This document shows positions 1-5,578 of a stretch of DNA of 5,578 nucleotides, one piece after another. A program made the translations under genes and the position numbers. Under the pieces are notes generated by a model, which saw only the letters and a program-made list of their open reading frames with translations, was not told the DNA's origin and searched no databases. Origin of the DNA: T1Sed10-7 sp041686695 (lineage in GTDB: Bacteria > Actinomycetota > Nitriliruptoria > Nitriliruptorales > Nitriliruptoraceae); assembly GCA_041686695.1 (NCBI GenBank), contig JAWLDJ010000140.1, positions 1 through 5,578 of the forward strand. Reading direction: 5' to 3'. How positions within the stretch are numbered: position 1 is the first letter of the stretch; each line of letters begins with the position of its first letter.

Positions 1-65
1 TGCTGTTCCTGTTCCTGCAGCGCTACATCGTCTCCGGCCTGACCGCCGGTGGCGTCAAGGGCTGA
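1..65 (+). CDS. Sugar ABC transporter permease, MalG-type (C-terminal fragment)
   Basis: The first complete codon is at position 3 and the frame stops with TGA at 63-65. The readable tail ends in QRYIVSGLTAGGVKG. In MalG-type inner-membrane permeases of carbohydrate ABC importers (the MalG/UgpE/LacG group) the protein ends in almost exactly this way, with Q-R-x-I/F-V-x-G-L-T-x-G-A/G-V-K-G after the last membrane helix. The gene begins outside the window, so nothing can be said of its core. The hydrolase that starts four bases downstream cleaves alpha-glucans, so the likely cargo is maltose or maltodextrins, and an upstream binding protein and second permease are expected. The substrate is inferred from the neighbour. 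The family call rests on about 20 residues, but this tail is distinctive. Confidence 0.85.
   Translation, partial: LFLFLQRYIVSGLTAGGVKG
57..61 (+). promoter_or_regulatory. Ribosome binding site of the GH13 gene (AAGGG)
   Basis: AAGGG lies inside the last codons of the permease gene, 8 bases before the GTG at 70. It favours 70 over the in-frame GTG at 49, which lies further inside the permease gene and has no comparable purine run. Because the site overlaps the permease stop region, translation of the two genes is probably coupled. Confidence 0.5.
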
Positions 66-69
66 GCGG

Positions 70-1983
70 GTGGGCGGCGAGCTCCTCCAGCCGCACCACG
101 GCGGCTCACCCGCCCATGTCGCGACGCCTGCGGGGGTGGCGGCCGCCTCCCCGCCCATCGGTGCTACCACGGCCCTGCGCGTCGAGGTCCCACACGCCAG
201 TGGCTTCCAGGCGGTGCACCTGCGCAGCGTCGAGGACGGCGAGCCGGTCTACCGAGGGGCCCGACGGGTCCACCGCGCCCGCGCGGTCGATGTGTACGAG
301 GTCGAGCTCCCCCAGGTCTCGGCGGTCCAGAGCTATCGGTTCCAGCTGGAGGGTCCGCACGGTGACGCCTGGCTGACGGGGCGTGGGGTGGTCCCGCACG
401 ACGTCACCGACACCTGGGACTTCCAGCTGCTCGCCGCCCCCGGGCCGCCGTCCTGGGTCGCGGACGCGACGCTGTACCAGATCTTCCCCGACCGCTTCGC
501 GCGCGCCGGCGCCAGCGATGACTGGCCCGAGTGGGCCGAGCAGGCCGACTGGTCCGACCCGGTCGCGACCGAGGCACCGTCCTCGATGCAGCAGCTGTAC
601 GGCGGCGACCTCCCCGGGATCGCAGCACGTCTGGATCACCTCACCGAGCTGGGGATCGACGGCATCTACCTCACGCCGGTCTTCCCGTCGATCCAGAACC
701 ACCGCTACGCGGCCTCCTCGTTCGACCAGGTGGATCCCTTCCTCGGTGGCGACGAGGGCCTGCGGGTCCTCGCCGAGGCCCTGCATGCGCGCGGGCTGCG
801 GCTACTCGGCGACCTCACGCTCAACCACTCGGGATCGACCCACCCCTGGTTCCTGGCCGCCCAGGCCGACGCCGCCAGCGTCGAAGCCGGCTTCTACGTC
901 TTCGACGAGCATCCGCACCGCTACCAGGCCTGGCACGGCGTCCCGACGCTCCCGAAGTTCGACCACCGCGACCCCGAACTGCGCCGGCGCCTCTACGAGG
1001 GACCGGACTCGGTCGCGGCTCGTTACCTCGGGGCACCCTTCCACCTCGACGGCTGGCGCATCGACGCCGCCAACATGGCCGGTCGGCAGGGCGCGGTCGA
1101 CCTGTCGGCGGCGCTCAGAGCCCGTCTGCTCGCGACCTGCCGGGCGGTCCAACCGGAGGCCTACGTCCTCGCCGAGCACTGCCACGACGCCACCGTCGAC
1201 CTCCGGGCAGACGGTTGGCACGGGACGATGGACTACACCGGCTTCACCCGGCCGGTGTGGAGCTGGTTGGTCGCCCCGGACCGCACGGTACGGCTGCTCG
1301 GGCCGCCGGCACCGGTGCGCCCGACGCCGGGCCCGACCGTCGCCCACGTCATCGACCTGGTCCGCGGCCAGCTGCCGTGGCGCAGTGTCCTCCACTCGAT
1401 GACGATGCTCGGTTCCCACGACACGGCGCGGTGGGCCCATGTCGCCGGCGACCGCGAGCGCCGCCACGTCGGGTTGACCTGGCTCCTCACGTTCGCCGGG
1501 GTCCCGTCGCTGTTCTACGGCGACGAGATCGGCCTCGGTGCCGATGGCTCCATCGACGCCACCGGTCCGCGTGGCGCTGCGGACGTGGTGACCCGCGCTC
1601 CGATGCCCTGGGACCGACCCGAACGGTGGGACCGGGCCACGTTGCACCACACCCGCCGGCTGCTGGCGATCCGACGCGCGAGCCCGGCGCTGCGTCGTGG
1701 GGGTGTGCGGTGGGTCCACCTCGACGACGACGTCATCGTCTACCTGCGCGATCACCCCGACGAGCGCGTCCTGGTCGCCCTGACCCGGTCAGCGGCCGGC
1801 GAGGTCGTTCTGGACGCCGAGGTCCTCGCGCTGCCACCGGGAACGACCATCCCGGCGCTGCTGGACGGCGAGGACCTGTCCTCGCAGGCCGGTCTCGTGC
1901 GGCTGCCGGCCGTTGACGGACCGTCGGGTCGTCTCTGGCGTCTGCCCCCCACGGGGTTCGCCCCGGCACCCAGCCGCCTCTGA
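70..1983 (+). CDS. GH13 alpha-glycosidase (maltodextrin glucosidase / cyclomaltodextrinase-like)
   Basis: This 637-residue enzyme should hydrolyse alpha-1,4 (perhaps also alpha-1,6) glucosidic bonds of imported maltodextrins in the cytoplasm; no signal peptide is visible. Residues about 1-125 form a predicted beta-sandwich N-domain, the TIM barrel begins near YQIFPDRF (136-143), and a C-terminal beta domain follows MPWD (512-515). All GH13 signature regions are present: DLTLNH (D248, N252, H253), GWRID with R330 and nucleophile D332, VLAEH with acid/base E369, and GSHD with H450 and D451. YGDE lies at 483-486. Region V reads LPKF, like the MPKL of neopullulanases and cyclomaltodextrinases. 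The start at 70 is chosen for its ribosome site and because the LLQPHHGGS stretch just after it resembles the start of related actinobacterial enzymes; the GTG at 136 would remove it, while the GTG at 49 would overlap the permease gene. The four-base gap to the permease indicates one operon. Only one lysine occurs in the whole protein. Exact substrate specificity cannot be read from the sequence. Confidence 0.93.
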   Translation: MGGELLQPHHGGSPAHVATPAGVAAASPPIGATTALRVEVPHASGFQAVHLRSVEDGEPVYRGARRVHRARAVDVYEVELPQVSAVQSYRFQLEGPHGDAWLTGRGVVPHDVTDTWDFQLLAAPGPPSWVADATLYQIFPDRFARAGASDDWPEWAEQADWSDPVATEAPSSMQQLYGGDLPGIAARLDHLTELGIDGIYLTPVFPSIQNHRYAASSFDQVDPFLGGDEGLRVLAEALHARGLRLLGDLTLNHSGSTHPWFLAAQADAASVEAGFYVFDEHPHRYQAWHGVPTLPKFDHRDPELRRRLYEGPDSVAARYLGAPFHLDGWRIDAANMAGRQGAVDLSAALRARLLATCRAVQPEAYVLAEHCHDATVDLRADGWHGTMDYTGFTRPVWSWLVAPDRTVRLLGPPAPVRPTPGPTVAHVIDLVRGQLPWRSVLHSMTMLGSHDTARWAHVAGDRERRHVGLTWLLTFAGVPSLFYGDEIGLGADGSIDATGPRGAADVVTRAPMPWDRPERWDRATLHHTRRLLAIRRASPALRRGGVRWVHLDDDVIVYLRDHPDERVLVALTRSAAGEVVLDAEVLALPPGTTIPALLDGEDLSSQAGLVRLPAVDGPSGRLWRLPPTGFAPAPSRL

Positions 1984-2029
1984 GGTGTGCGCGGCGCTGA
2001 CGTGCGTGCGGCCTGATGTGCGTGTGGCC
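1981..2029 (+). repeat. Tandem imperfect 16-bp direct repeats
   Basis: TGACGTGCGTGCGGCC (1998-2013) is followed directly by TGATGTGCGTGTGGCC (2014-2029); 14 of 16 bases match and both differences are C to T. A weaker third copy, TGAGGTGTGCGCGGCG (1981-1996, 12 of 16 against the first), begins at the stop codon of the GH13 gene, giving periods of 17 and 16 bases. The array ends eight bases before a candidate promoter -10 element, a suitable place for an operator, although simple duplication could also explain it. Confidence 0.6.
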
Positions 2030-2042
2030 TTGCCGTTAGGGT
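2013..2042 (+). promoter_or_regulatory. Candidate promoter for ggt (CTGATG - 18 bp - TAGGGT)
   Basis: TAGGGT at 2037-2042 fits the actinobacterial sigma70-type -10 pattern TANNNT and stands out as the most AT-containing motif in the spacer. A weak -35, CTGATG (2013-2018, matching TTGACA at three positions), lies 18 bases upstream and falls at the boundary of and within the second 16-bp repeat. Transcription from it would start near 2049 and give a leader of about 35 bases before the GTG at 2085. The -10 is reasonable; the -35 is poor. Confidence 0.4.
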
Positions 2043-2070
2043 CGCCTCCGGGGCGATGCGGCCCGCAGCG

Positions 2071-2076
2071 AGGAGG
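2071..2076 (+). promoter_or_regulatory. Strong ribosome binding site of ggt (AGGAGG)
   Basis: A perfect AGGAGG core lies 8 bases before the GTG at 2085 and fixes that start. The reading frame from there immediately gives the family's N-terminal block with VVVSPHHLAS. Confidence 0.85.
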
Positions 2077-2084
2077 AGCCGGAC

Positions 2085-3671
2085 GTGCCACCCATCACCC
2101 GTCGCTTCCCTCACGGGGTCGTCGTCAGTCCGCACCACCTCGCTTCGGCGGCCGGGCACCGGGTCCTGGCGGATGGCGGCAACGCGATCGATGCCGCCGT
2201 GGCCGCCAACCTGGTCCTGGCCGTGGTCACGCCGTACTACTGCGGCGTCGGCGGGGATCTGTTGGCCATCGTCTGGGACGGTGCGGCCCGTGGTGTCGCC
2301 AGCACCGGTCGGGCACCGGCCGGAGCGACCGTCACGCAGGTGCGCTCGGCGATCTCAGCGGGACACGGGGACGCCGATCTCGCCCACCCCGGCACCGCTG
2401 GGATGCCGATGTTCGGGGCTCTGCCCGTCACCGTGCCGGGTGCGGTCGCGGGGTGGTTCCACCTGCTCGAGCGATGGGGAACCCGCTCCTTCGGAGCCCT
2501 CTCGGCTACGGCTCGCGAGCTGGCGCTCGAGGGGTTCGAGGTCGAACCCCGGGTCGGGGCCACCGTGGACCGGGCACGCGAGCGGTTCGCGTCCGACCCG
2601 GTGTGGGAGGCCCACTACGGCCAGATGCGAACCGGTCGTCGTTTCGTGCAGCGCGATCTCGCCGCCACGCTCACCCTGCTGGCCGAGGACGGGCCCGCCG
2701 CGATGACACGCGGCCGGCTGGCCGAAGCGATCGTGGCCACGCTCCAGGCGCGCGGCTCGAGCATGACGCTCGAGGACCTGGCCGCCCACTTTGTCGATGA
2801 GCCGACCCCACTGGTCGGTGGCTACCGGGACGTGGAGGTACTGGAGCTCCCGCCACCAACGCAGGGTGTGACGGCGTTGACGGCGCTGGCCGTCCTCGAG
2901 GCGCTGGGTCCTCTGCCGTCGGACCGGGGCCTGGCCACCCACCTCCAGATCGAGGCGGTGCGGGCTGCCATGGCCGATCGTCAGGAACACCTCGCCGACC
3001 CGGACGCGATGCGGACCAGCCCCGAGGCGCTGCTCGCGCCCTCGCGCGTGCACGCCATCGCCGGTGGGATCGATCCCGATCGCGCGGCCCCCTGGCCGCC
3101 CGTGCGCCCGGCTCCAGGGGGCACCGCCTACCTGTGCGCGGCCGACCGTGACGGCCTGTTGGTCAGCCTGATCCAGTCCAACTTCGTCGGGTTCGGGTCG
3201 GGGGTCGTGGTCCCGGGCACCGGGATCGGGCTGCACGATCGGGGCGCGCACTTCAGCCTGGATCCCGACGACCCGGCGGCGATCGCTCCTCGCAAGCGCC
3301 CGATGCACACCCTGATCCCCGGGCTCGCCCTGCGCGACGGGTTGCCGTGGCTGGTCTTCGGCACCATGGGTGGTGACGGTCAGCCACAGATCCACCAGCA
3401 GCTGCTCGTCGAACTCCTCGATAGGGGGCACTCGCTGGCGGAGGCGGTGGACGGCCCCAGGTTCATCGTCGATGTCGCCGACGGCAGCGTGGCACTGGAG
3501 TCGCGGGCGACGTCCGGGTGCCTCCAGGGCCTCAGCGACCGAGGCCACGACGTCGTCCCCATGGGGGCTTACGACGACCGGGCCGGTCACGCGCACCTGA
3601 TCGAGGTCACCCAGCACGGTTACGCGGCGGCCTCCGACCCCCGTTGCGACGGCGGAGCGGTCGGTTACTGA
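2085..3671 (+). CDS. ggt: Gamma-glutamyltransferase family protein (YwrD-like clade)
   Basis: This is a 528-residue N-terminal-nucleophile hydrolase, full length for the family, which cleaves or transfers gamma-glutamyl groups from peptides such as glutathione analogues. The precursor normally cuts itself before a threonine; here that is T347 in PGGTAYL, giving subunits of about 346 and 182 residues. Other family blocks are visible: DGGNAIDAAVAANLVLAVV near 27-45, GVGGDLLAIVW, TVPGAVAGW, PPPTQGVTALTAL, SLIQSNFVGFGSG and the oxyanion-hole loop GTMGGDGQPQ (426-435). The G-GGDL and GTMGGDGQPQ forms belong to the YwrD-like branch rather than the E. coli periplasmic enzyme (which has GSPGG). No signal peptide is present, so it is probably cytoplasmic. 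Only one lysine occurs, in the conserved RKRP stretch. It has its own likely promoter and no clear link to the upstream sugar operon. The physiological substrate is unknown: actinobacteria usually make mycothiol rather than glutathione. Confidence 0.93.
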   Translation: MPPITRRFPHGVVVSPHHLASAAGHRVLADGGNAIDAAVAANLVLAVVTPYYCGVGGDLLAIVWDGAARGVASTGRAPAGATVTQVRSAISAGHGDADLAHPGTAGMPMFGALPVTVPGAVAGWFHLLERWGTRSFGALSATARELALEGFEVEPRVGATVDRARERFASDPVWEAHYGQMRTGRRFVQRDLAATLTLLAEDGPAAMTRGRLAEAIVATLQARGSSMTLEDLAAHFVDEPTPLVGGYRDVEVLELPPPTQGVTALTALAVLEALGPLPSDRGLATHLQIEAVRAAMADRQEHLADPDAMRTSPEALLAPSRVHAIAGGIDPDRAAPWPPVRPAPGGTAYLCAADRDGLLVSLIQSNFVGFGSGVVVPGTGIGLHDRGAHFSLDPDDPAAIAPRKRPMHTLIPGLALRDGLPWLVFGTMGGDGQPQIHQQLLVELLDRGHSLAEAVDGPRFIVDVADGSVALESRATSGCLQGLSDRGHDVVPMGAYDDRAGHAHLIEVTQHGYAAASDPRCDGGAVGY

Positions 3672-3680
3672 TGCGGGGGT

Positions 3681-3710
3681 CGCGGCGGTGCGGCACGCTG
3701 CCGCTTCGCG
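3681..3710 (+). terminator. Candidate hairpin terminator after ggt
   Basis: GCGGCA (3690-3695) and TGCCGC (3699-3704) form a perfect 6-bp stem with a CGC loop, followed by only two T's. Outer CGCG tetramers (3681-3684 and 3707-3710) could extend it across an internal loop. It begins 10 bases past the ggt stop. There is no U-tract, so it could act as a tail-less actinobacterial terminator or simply be an RNA structure between ggt and the next gene. Confidence 0.3.
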
Positions 3711-3782
3711 CCGATCTGGATCCGTGGTCGGGCACCCGGCGCTCCGGCCGTTCGGCGATCCGGCGGCTGTCCGGCACGATCG

Positions 3783-3789
3783 AGAGGAG
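3783..3789 (+). promoter_or_regulatory. Ribosome binding site deciding the start at 3796
   Basis: AGAGGAG lies 6 bases before the GTG at 3796. It marks that codon, not the in-frame GTG at 3688, as the start of the small gene; the 36 residues in between are arginine- and proline-rich and look like translated non-coding DNA. Confidence 0.8.
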
Positions 3790-3795
3790 CACGAG

Positions 3796-4014
3796 GTGAC
3801 CCGTTCCCGCACGGTGGCGCTCGGCCAGTTCGTCGACGAGAACGCGGACGAGATCATCCGGCGACTGCAGGCCGCCGGTATCGATCACTGGGCGAAACGG
3901 TCGGGTGGTCTGGTCCGGTTGTTGTCAGCCGCCGACTGGGGGACCCGGATCTTCGTCGACGCCGAGCGCCTCGAGGAGGCCGGTCGCATCGCGGCAACGG
4001 TCACCGACGGCTGA
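3796..4014 (+). CDS. Small DUF2007-like protein (72 aa)
   Basis: The 72-residue product has the layout of DUF2007 (PF09413, called putative prokaryotic signal-transducing proteins): a helix with ENADEIIRRLQAAGI near 15-29, a middle strand region with GLVRLL, and a closing strand-helix RIFVDAERLEEAGRIAATV. In that family the same order, an xAxxIxxxLxxAGI helix and a final hV-xxxxxEEAxxIh helix, is typical. The role of the family is not established; it has been suggested to be a small ferredoxin-like fold regulator or ligand-binding domain. No membrane segment, metal-binding cysteines or catalytic motif is visible; the protein has no cysteine at all. It follows ggt by 124 bases across a hairpin, so cotranscription is uncertain. 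The family match is from memory of the pattern and could be wrong; that it is a real gene is well supported by its ribosome site and protein-like composition. Confidence 0.7.
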   Translation: MTRSRTVALGQFVDENADEIIRRLQAAGIDHWAKRSGGLVRLLSAADWGTRIFVDAERLEEAGRIAATVTDG

Positions 4015-4186
4015 GCCTCGTGTCGGCTGGCGCGGCGGCGACATCGGCGGCTCGGCCACCGGTCGATCCCCGTCGAGGGGGCGGCGCCCACGGCGCGTGG
4101 TGACGAGCAGGTGAGGGCCTTGGGCTCTGGCACCTGGACACCGGGTTGGGTCATGCTGATCGTCATCGGCTCTGGAGGCGGTCGTC

Positions 4187-4846
4187 ATGCGCCGTGGTCG
4201 GGGGGAGTGGGTCAAGCTGTCGGCTCTTGCGAGCCTGATGGCCTTCGGTGCCCTGCTGGCGATGACCTTCGTGGTGCGGCTGGTGCAGGGGATGGTGTGG
4301 GAGGGCGGCGTCGACGACCCCACGGCGCTCCAGCAGGTGGCGATCCTCTCGTTGGCGGGGGTCTTCCTGGCGGCACCGGGGCTGCTGGTTGGCTGGACGG
4401 CCGGCGCACGCGGCTGGTGGCTGGGGGCGATCGCGCTGGCCTCCGCCCTGCTCGGCCTCGGTGTCGGGTTGCTGAGCGCCGGTGCTCCGGTGGCGACCTG
4501 GGCTGGCACGGTGGCGGGCACGCTCCTCGGCGTCGTGTGGGCGCCCGTGACCGGGATCGTCCCCGCTCCCTCGGTGCGGGGCGAACGCGATCGAGGTTCC
4601 GAGAAGGCATCAGCAGCGACCGGCGTCTCAGCGGGGGAACTGGTGGTGCTGCTGGACCCGCCTCAGCGGCGACTCGTGCCACGCGATGTGCTGGCCCCGC
4701 CGGAAGGCTGGGAGGTGCCCAACGCCCTGCCGCCACGACCGTCACGCTGCGAGCTGGAGCGTCGGGTGCACGAGTCGGATGGCCGGTCCAGCCAGGATCG
4801 GCGACGCCCGGCCGGGTCGCGCGGAGAGCAGAGCAGTTCCAGCTGA
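4187..4846 (+). CDS. Unrecognised four-helix membrane protein with polar C-terminal tail
   Basis: I do not recognise this 219-residue protein. Four hydrophobic segments stand out: about 11-32, 49-70, 76-97 and 103-125, with short loops between segments 2-3 and 3-4. The positively charged start (MRRGRGEWVK) suggests that both ends face the cytoplasm. The last 90 or so residues are polar: an arginine/glutamate linker (130-140), a short segment ELVVLLDPPQRRLVPRDVL (151-169) that could fold as a small domain, and a disordered Ser/Arg/Gln-rich end. The ATG is preceded by GGAGG (4174-4178) with 8 bases between, which supports this start. It lies 172 bases after the DUF2007-like gene and 146 bases before the LOG gene, with a hairpin in the latter gap, so it may be its own transcript. 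No transporter, kinase or enzyme motif is visible in the membrane part. Confidence 0.75.
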   Translation: MRRGRGEWVKLSALASLMAFGALLAMTFVVRLVQGMVWEGGVDDPTALQQVAILSLAGVFLAAPGLLVGWTAGARGWWLGAIALASALLGLGVGLLSAGAPVATWAGTVAGTLLGVVWAPVTGIVPAPSVRGERDRGSEKASAATGVSAGELVVLLDPPQRRLVPRDVLAPPEGWEVPNALPPRPSRCELERRVHESDGRSSQDRRRPAGSRGEQSSSS

Positions 4847-4891
4847 GCCCAGCCGGTCCGGTGAGCCGCCTGCAGCTGCCACCGAGGTCCG

Positions 4892-4927
4892 CGTCGCTCG
4901 GCCGCCACCCGGCGGCCACGTCGCTCG
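4892..4927 (+). repeat. 9-bp direct repeats flanking the hairpin
   Basis: CGTCGCTCG occurs at 4892-4900 and again at 4919-4927, one copy on each side of the 4900-4917 hairpin (the first copy shares one base with its stem). In DNA this GC-rich, a 9-bp match at short range may be chance; no element with its own coding capacity or terminal repeats lies between the copies. Confidence 0.4.
4900..4917 (+). terminator. Candidate terminator hairpin, 7-bp stem
   Basis: GGCCGCC and GGCGGCC pair perfectly around an ACCC loop, 53 bases past the stop of the membrane protein gene. There is no T-tract after it, so it is not a classical intrinsic terminator, but tail-less GC hairpins are common candidates in actinobacteria. 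It would separate the membrane protein gene from the LOG gene. Confidence 0.45.
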
Positions 4928-4977
4928 CGTGCTTCGTGCATGATGTAGTGGCGTGGGTCTGTGCCACGTCACCAGCG

Positions 4978-4985
4978 AAGGGGAG
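4978..4985 (+). promoter_or_regulatory. Ribosome binding site deciding the LOG start
   Basis: AAGGGGAG lies 7 bases before the GTG at 4993. The same reading frame is open far upstream, as far as 4111, but the sequence there is low-complexity Gly/Arg/Pro in the shadow of the membrane protein gene; this site and the family's usual length place the true start at 4993. Confidence 0.75.
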
Positions 4986-4992
4986 CAGCAGC

Positions 4993-5559
4993 GTGAGGTT
5001 CACCGTCTACACGTCCTCGTCCGATGCCGTCGACGAGCAGTACCGAGCTGCGGCTCGTGGCTTCGGTTACCGCCTCGGGGAGCGTGGGGACGGCCTCGTC
5101 TACGGCGGCACCGACGTCGGGTTGATGGGGGTGCTCGCGAAGGCGACACGGGAGGCCGGGGGACACGTCACCGGGGCTCTCCCGCAGCTCATGGCCGAAC
5201 GCGGGCTCGCCGATCACGACTGTGACGAACTCCTGATCACCGACGGGATGGGGGACCGCAAACGGGCGATGTACGAGCGCGCCGACGCCTTCGTCGCGCT
5301 GCCCGGCGGCTTCGGCACGATCGAGGAACTGCTGGAGGTCCTGACGCTGCGCCAGCTCGGCTACCACCACAAGCCGGTCGTCCTGCTGGACGTCGCGGGC
5401 TTCTGGCAGCCACTGCTGCAGGTGTTCGAGCACCTCTTCGAGCTCGGCTTCGCCAAGCGGGAGTACGCGGGGCTCTGGTACGTCGCCGCCGATCTGGACG
5501 ACCTCTTCGACCACGTGGACGGCTTCGAACCGGAGGCGCTCCCGACGAAGTGGTTCTGA
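4993..5559 (+). CDS. LOG family nucleotide 5'-monophosphate phosphoribohydrolase (TIGR00730 type)
   Basis: The 188-residue product is a full-length single-domain Rossmann-like protein of the LOG (Lonely Guy) family, once misannotated as lysine decarboxylase. Characterised members release the free base from nucleoside monophosphates, including cytokinin riboside 5'-monophosphates, in the cytoplasm, usually as dimers. The family signatures are clear: GGTDVGLMG (38-46), the R-K-x-x-M motif at R89-K90-R-A-M93, and PGGFGTIEE (104-112), with R89 and E112 as the expected catalytic pair, followed by QLGYHHKPVVLL. Two details differ from the common pattern: the first strand reads VYTSSS instead of VFCGSS, and the glycine loop is GGTDVGLMG rather than GGGxxGLMG. 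Both occur in places where family variation is tolerated. The protein keeps five lysines in 188 residues, unlike the two large enzymes in the window. A weak TAGTGG (4946-4951) upstream might be a -10 element but lacks a -35. The natural base and nucleotide substrate cannot be told from sequence. Confidence 0.93.
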   Translation: MRFTVYTSSSDAVDEQYRAAARGFGYRLGERGDGLVYGGTDVGLMGVLAKATREAGGHVTGALPQLMAERGLADHDCDELLITDGMGDRKRAMYERADAFVALPGGFGTIEELLEVLTLRQLGYHHKPVVLLDVAGFWQPLLQVFEHLFELGFAKREYAGLWYVAADLDDLFDHVDGFEPEALPTKWF

Positions 5560-5578
5560 CTGGTCCGCGCGTGCCGCG

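Noticed and set aside
802..1755. 317-residue open frame on the - strand inside the GH13 gene
   Set aside because: It is the shadow of the GH13 coding frame; the composition is not protein-like and there is no ribosome site in support.
531..1916. 461-residue open frame on the + strand inside the GH13 gene
   Set aside because: Out-of-frame shadow rich in Arg, Pro and Gly, with every GH13 motif in the other frame.
1913..2800. Open frame of 295 residues bridging the GH13 end and the ggt start
   Set aside because: Overlaps two well-supported genes, would need translation through the promoter spacer, and reads as Arg/Gly-rich noise.
3751..3780. TTCGGC - 18 bp - CACGAT as a promoter for the DUF2007-like gene
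   Set aside because: The -10 lacks the TANNNT form and transcription would start on or beyond the ribosome site at 3783-3789.
2355..3857. 500-residue open frame on the - strand across ggt
   Set aside because: It lies opposite an intact, family-recognisable gene; its translation is low-complexity Arg/Gly/Val text with no domain. Long antisense frames are expected at this GC content.
4068..4100. Weak hairpins (CCCC/GGGG around GTCGA; CCACG/CGTGG around GCG) after the DUF2007-like gene
   Set aside because: Stems of only 4-5 bp and no T-tract; such matches are frequent by chance in this GC-rich DNA.
4111..4992. Long N-terminal extension of the LOG frame
   Set aside because: The LOG family begins near the MRFTVY strand at 4993 with a good ribosome site; the upstream part runs out of frame through the membrane protein gene and is low complexity.
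1..5578. Defence system, CRISPR array, mobile element or biosynthetic cluster
   Set aside because: No repeat-spacer pattern, transposase, integrase, nuclease or helicase motif is present, and all genes but one fall in common metabolic or conserved-domain families.

Overview
The window is very GC-rich (roughly 70% by eye), all recognisable genes lie on the + strand, and four of the five visible gene starts appear to be GTG. Together with the protein families and the almost complete replacement of lysine by arginine, this points to a high-GC actinobacterium. A Nitriliruptoria-like lineage is possible but is only a guess. Nothing indicates a mobile element, CRISPR array, phage or RNA gene.

Layout: (1) The first 65 bases are the C-terminal end of a MalG-type sugar ABC transporter permease. 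(2) Four bases later begins a complete GH13 alpha-glycosidase of the maltodextrin glucosidase / cyclomaltodextrinase type (70-1983). Together these are the end of a maltodextrin import and breakdown operon: the transporter brings in oligosaccharides and the cytoplasmic hydrolase cuts them. (3) A short spacer (1984-2084) holds tandem imperfect 16-bp repeats and a plausible TAGGGT promoter -10 element, followed by a strong ribosome binding site. (4) A gamma-glutamyltransferase of the signal-less, YwrD-like type follows (2085-3671). (5) After a GC-rich hairpin comes a 72-aa DUF2007-like protein (3796-4014). (6) A 172-bp spacer with no convincing signal precedes an unrecognised four-helix membrane protein with a long polar tail (4187-4846). 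(7) A spacer with a clean 7-bp-stem hairpin flanked by 9-bp direct repeats leads to a LOG-family nucleotide phosphoribohydrolase (4993-5559).

Only the first two genes have an obvious functional link. The gamma-glutamyltransferase, DUF2007-like, membrane and LOG genes look like ordinary chromosomal housekeeping or accessory genes that happen to run in the same direction. I do not see a convincing new biological system. The observations most worth a second look are the repeat array next to the ggt promoter, the extreme lysine depletion of the two large enzymes, and the uncharacterised membrane protein upstream of the LOG gene.
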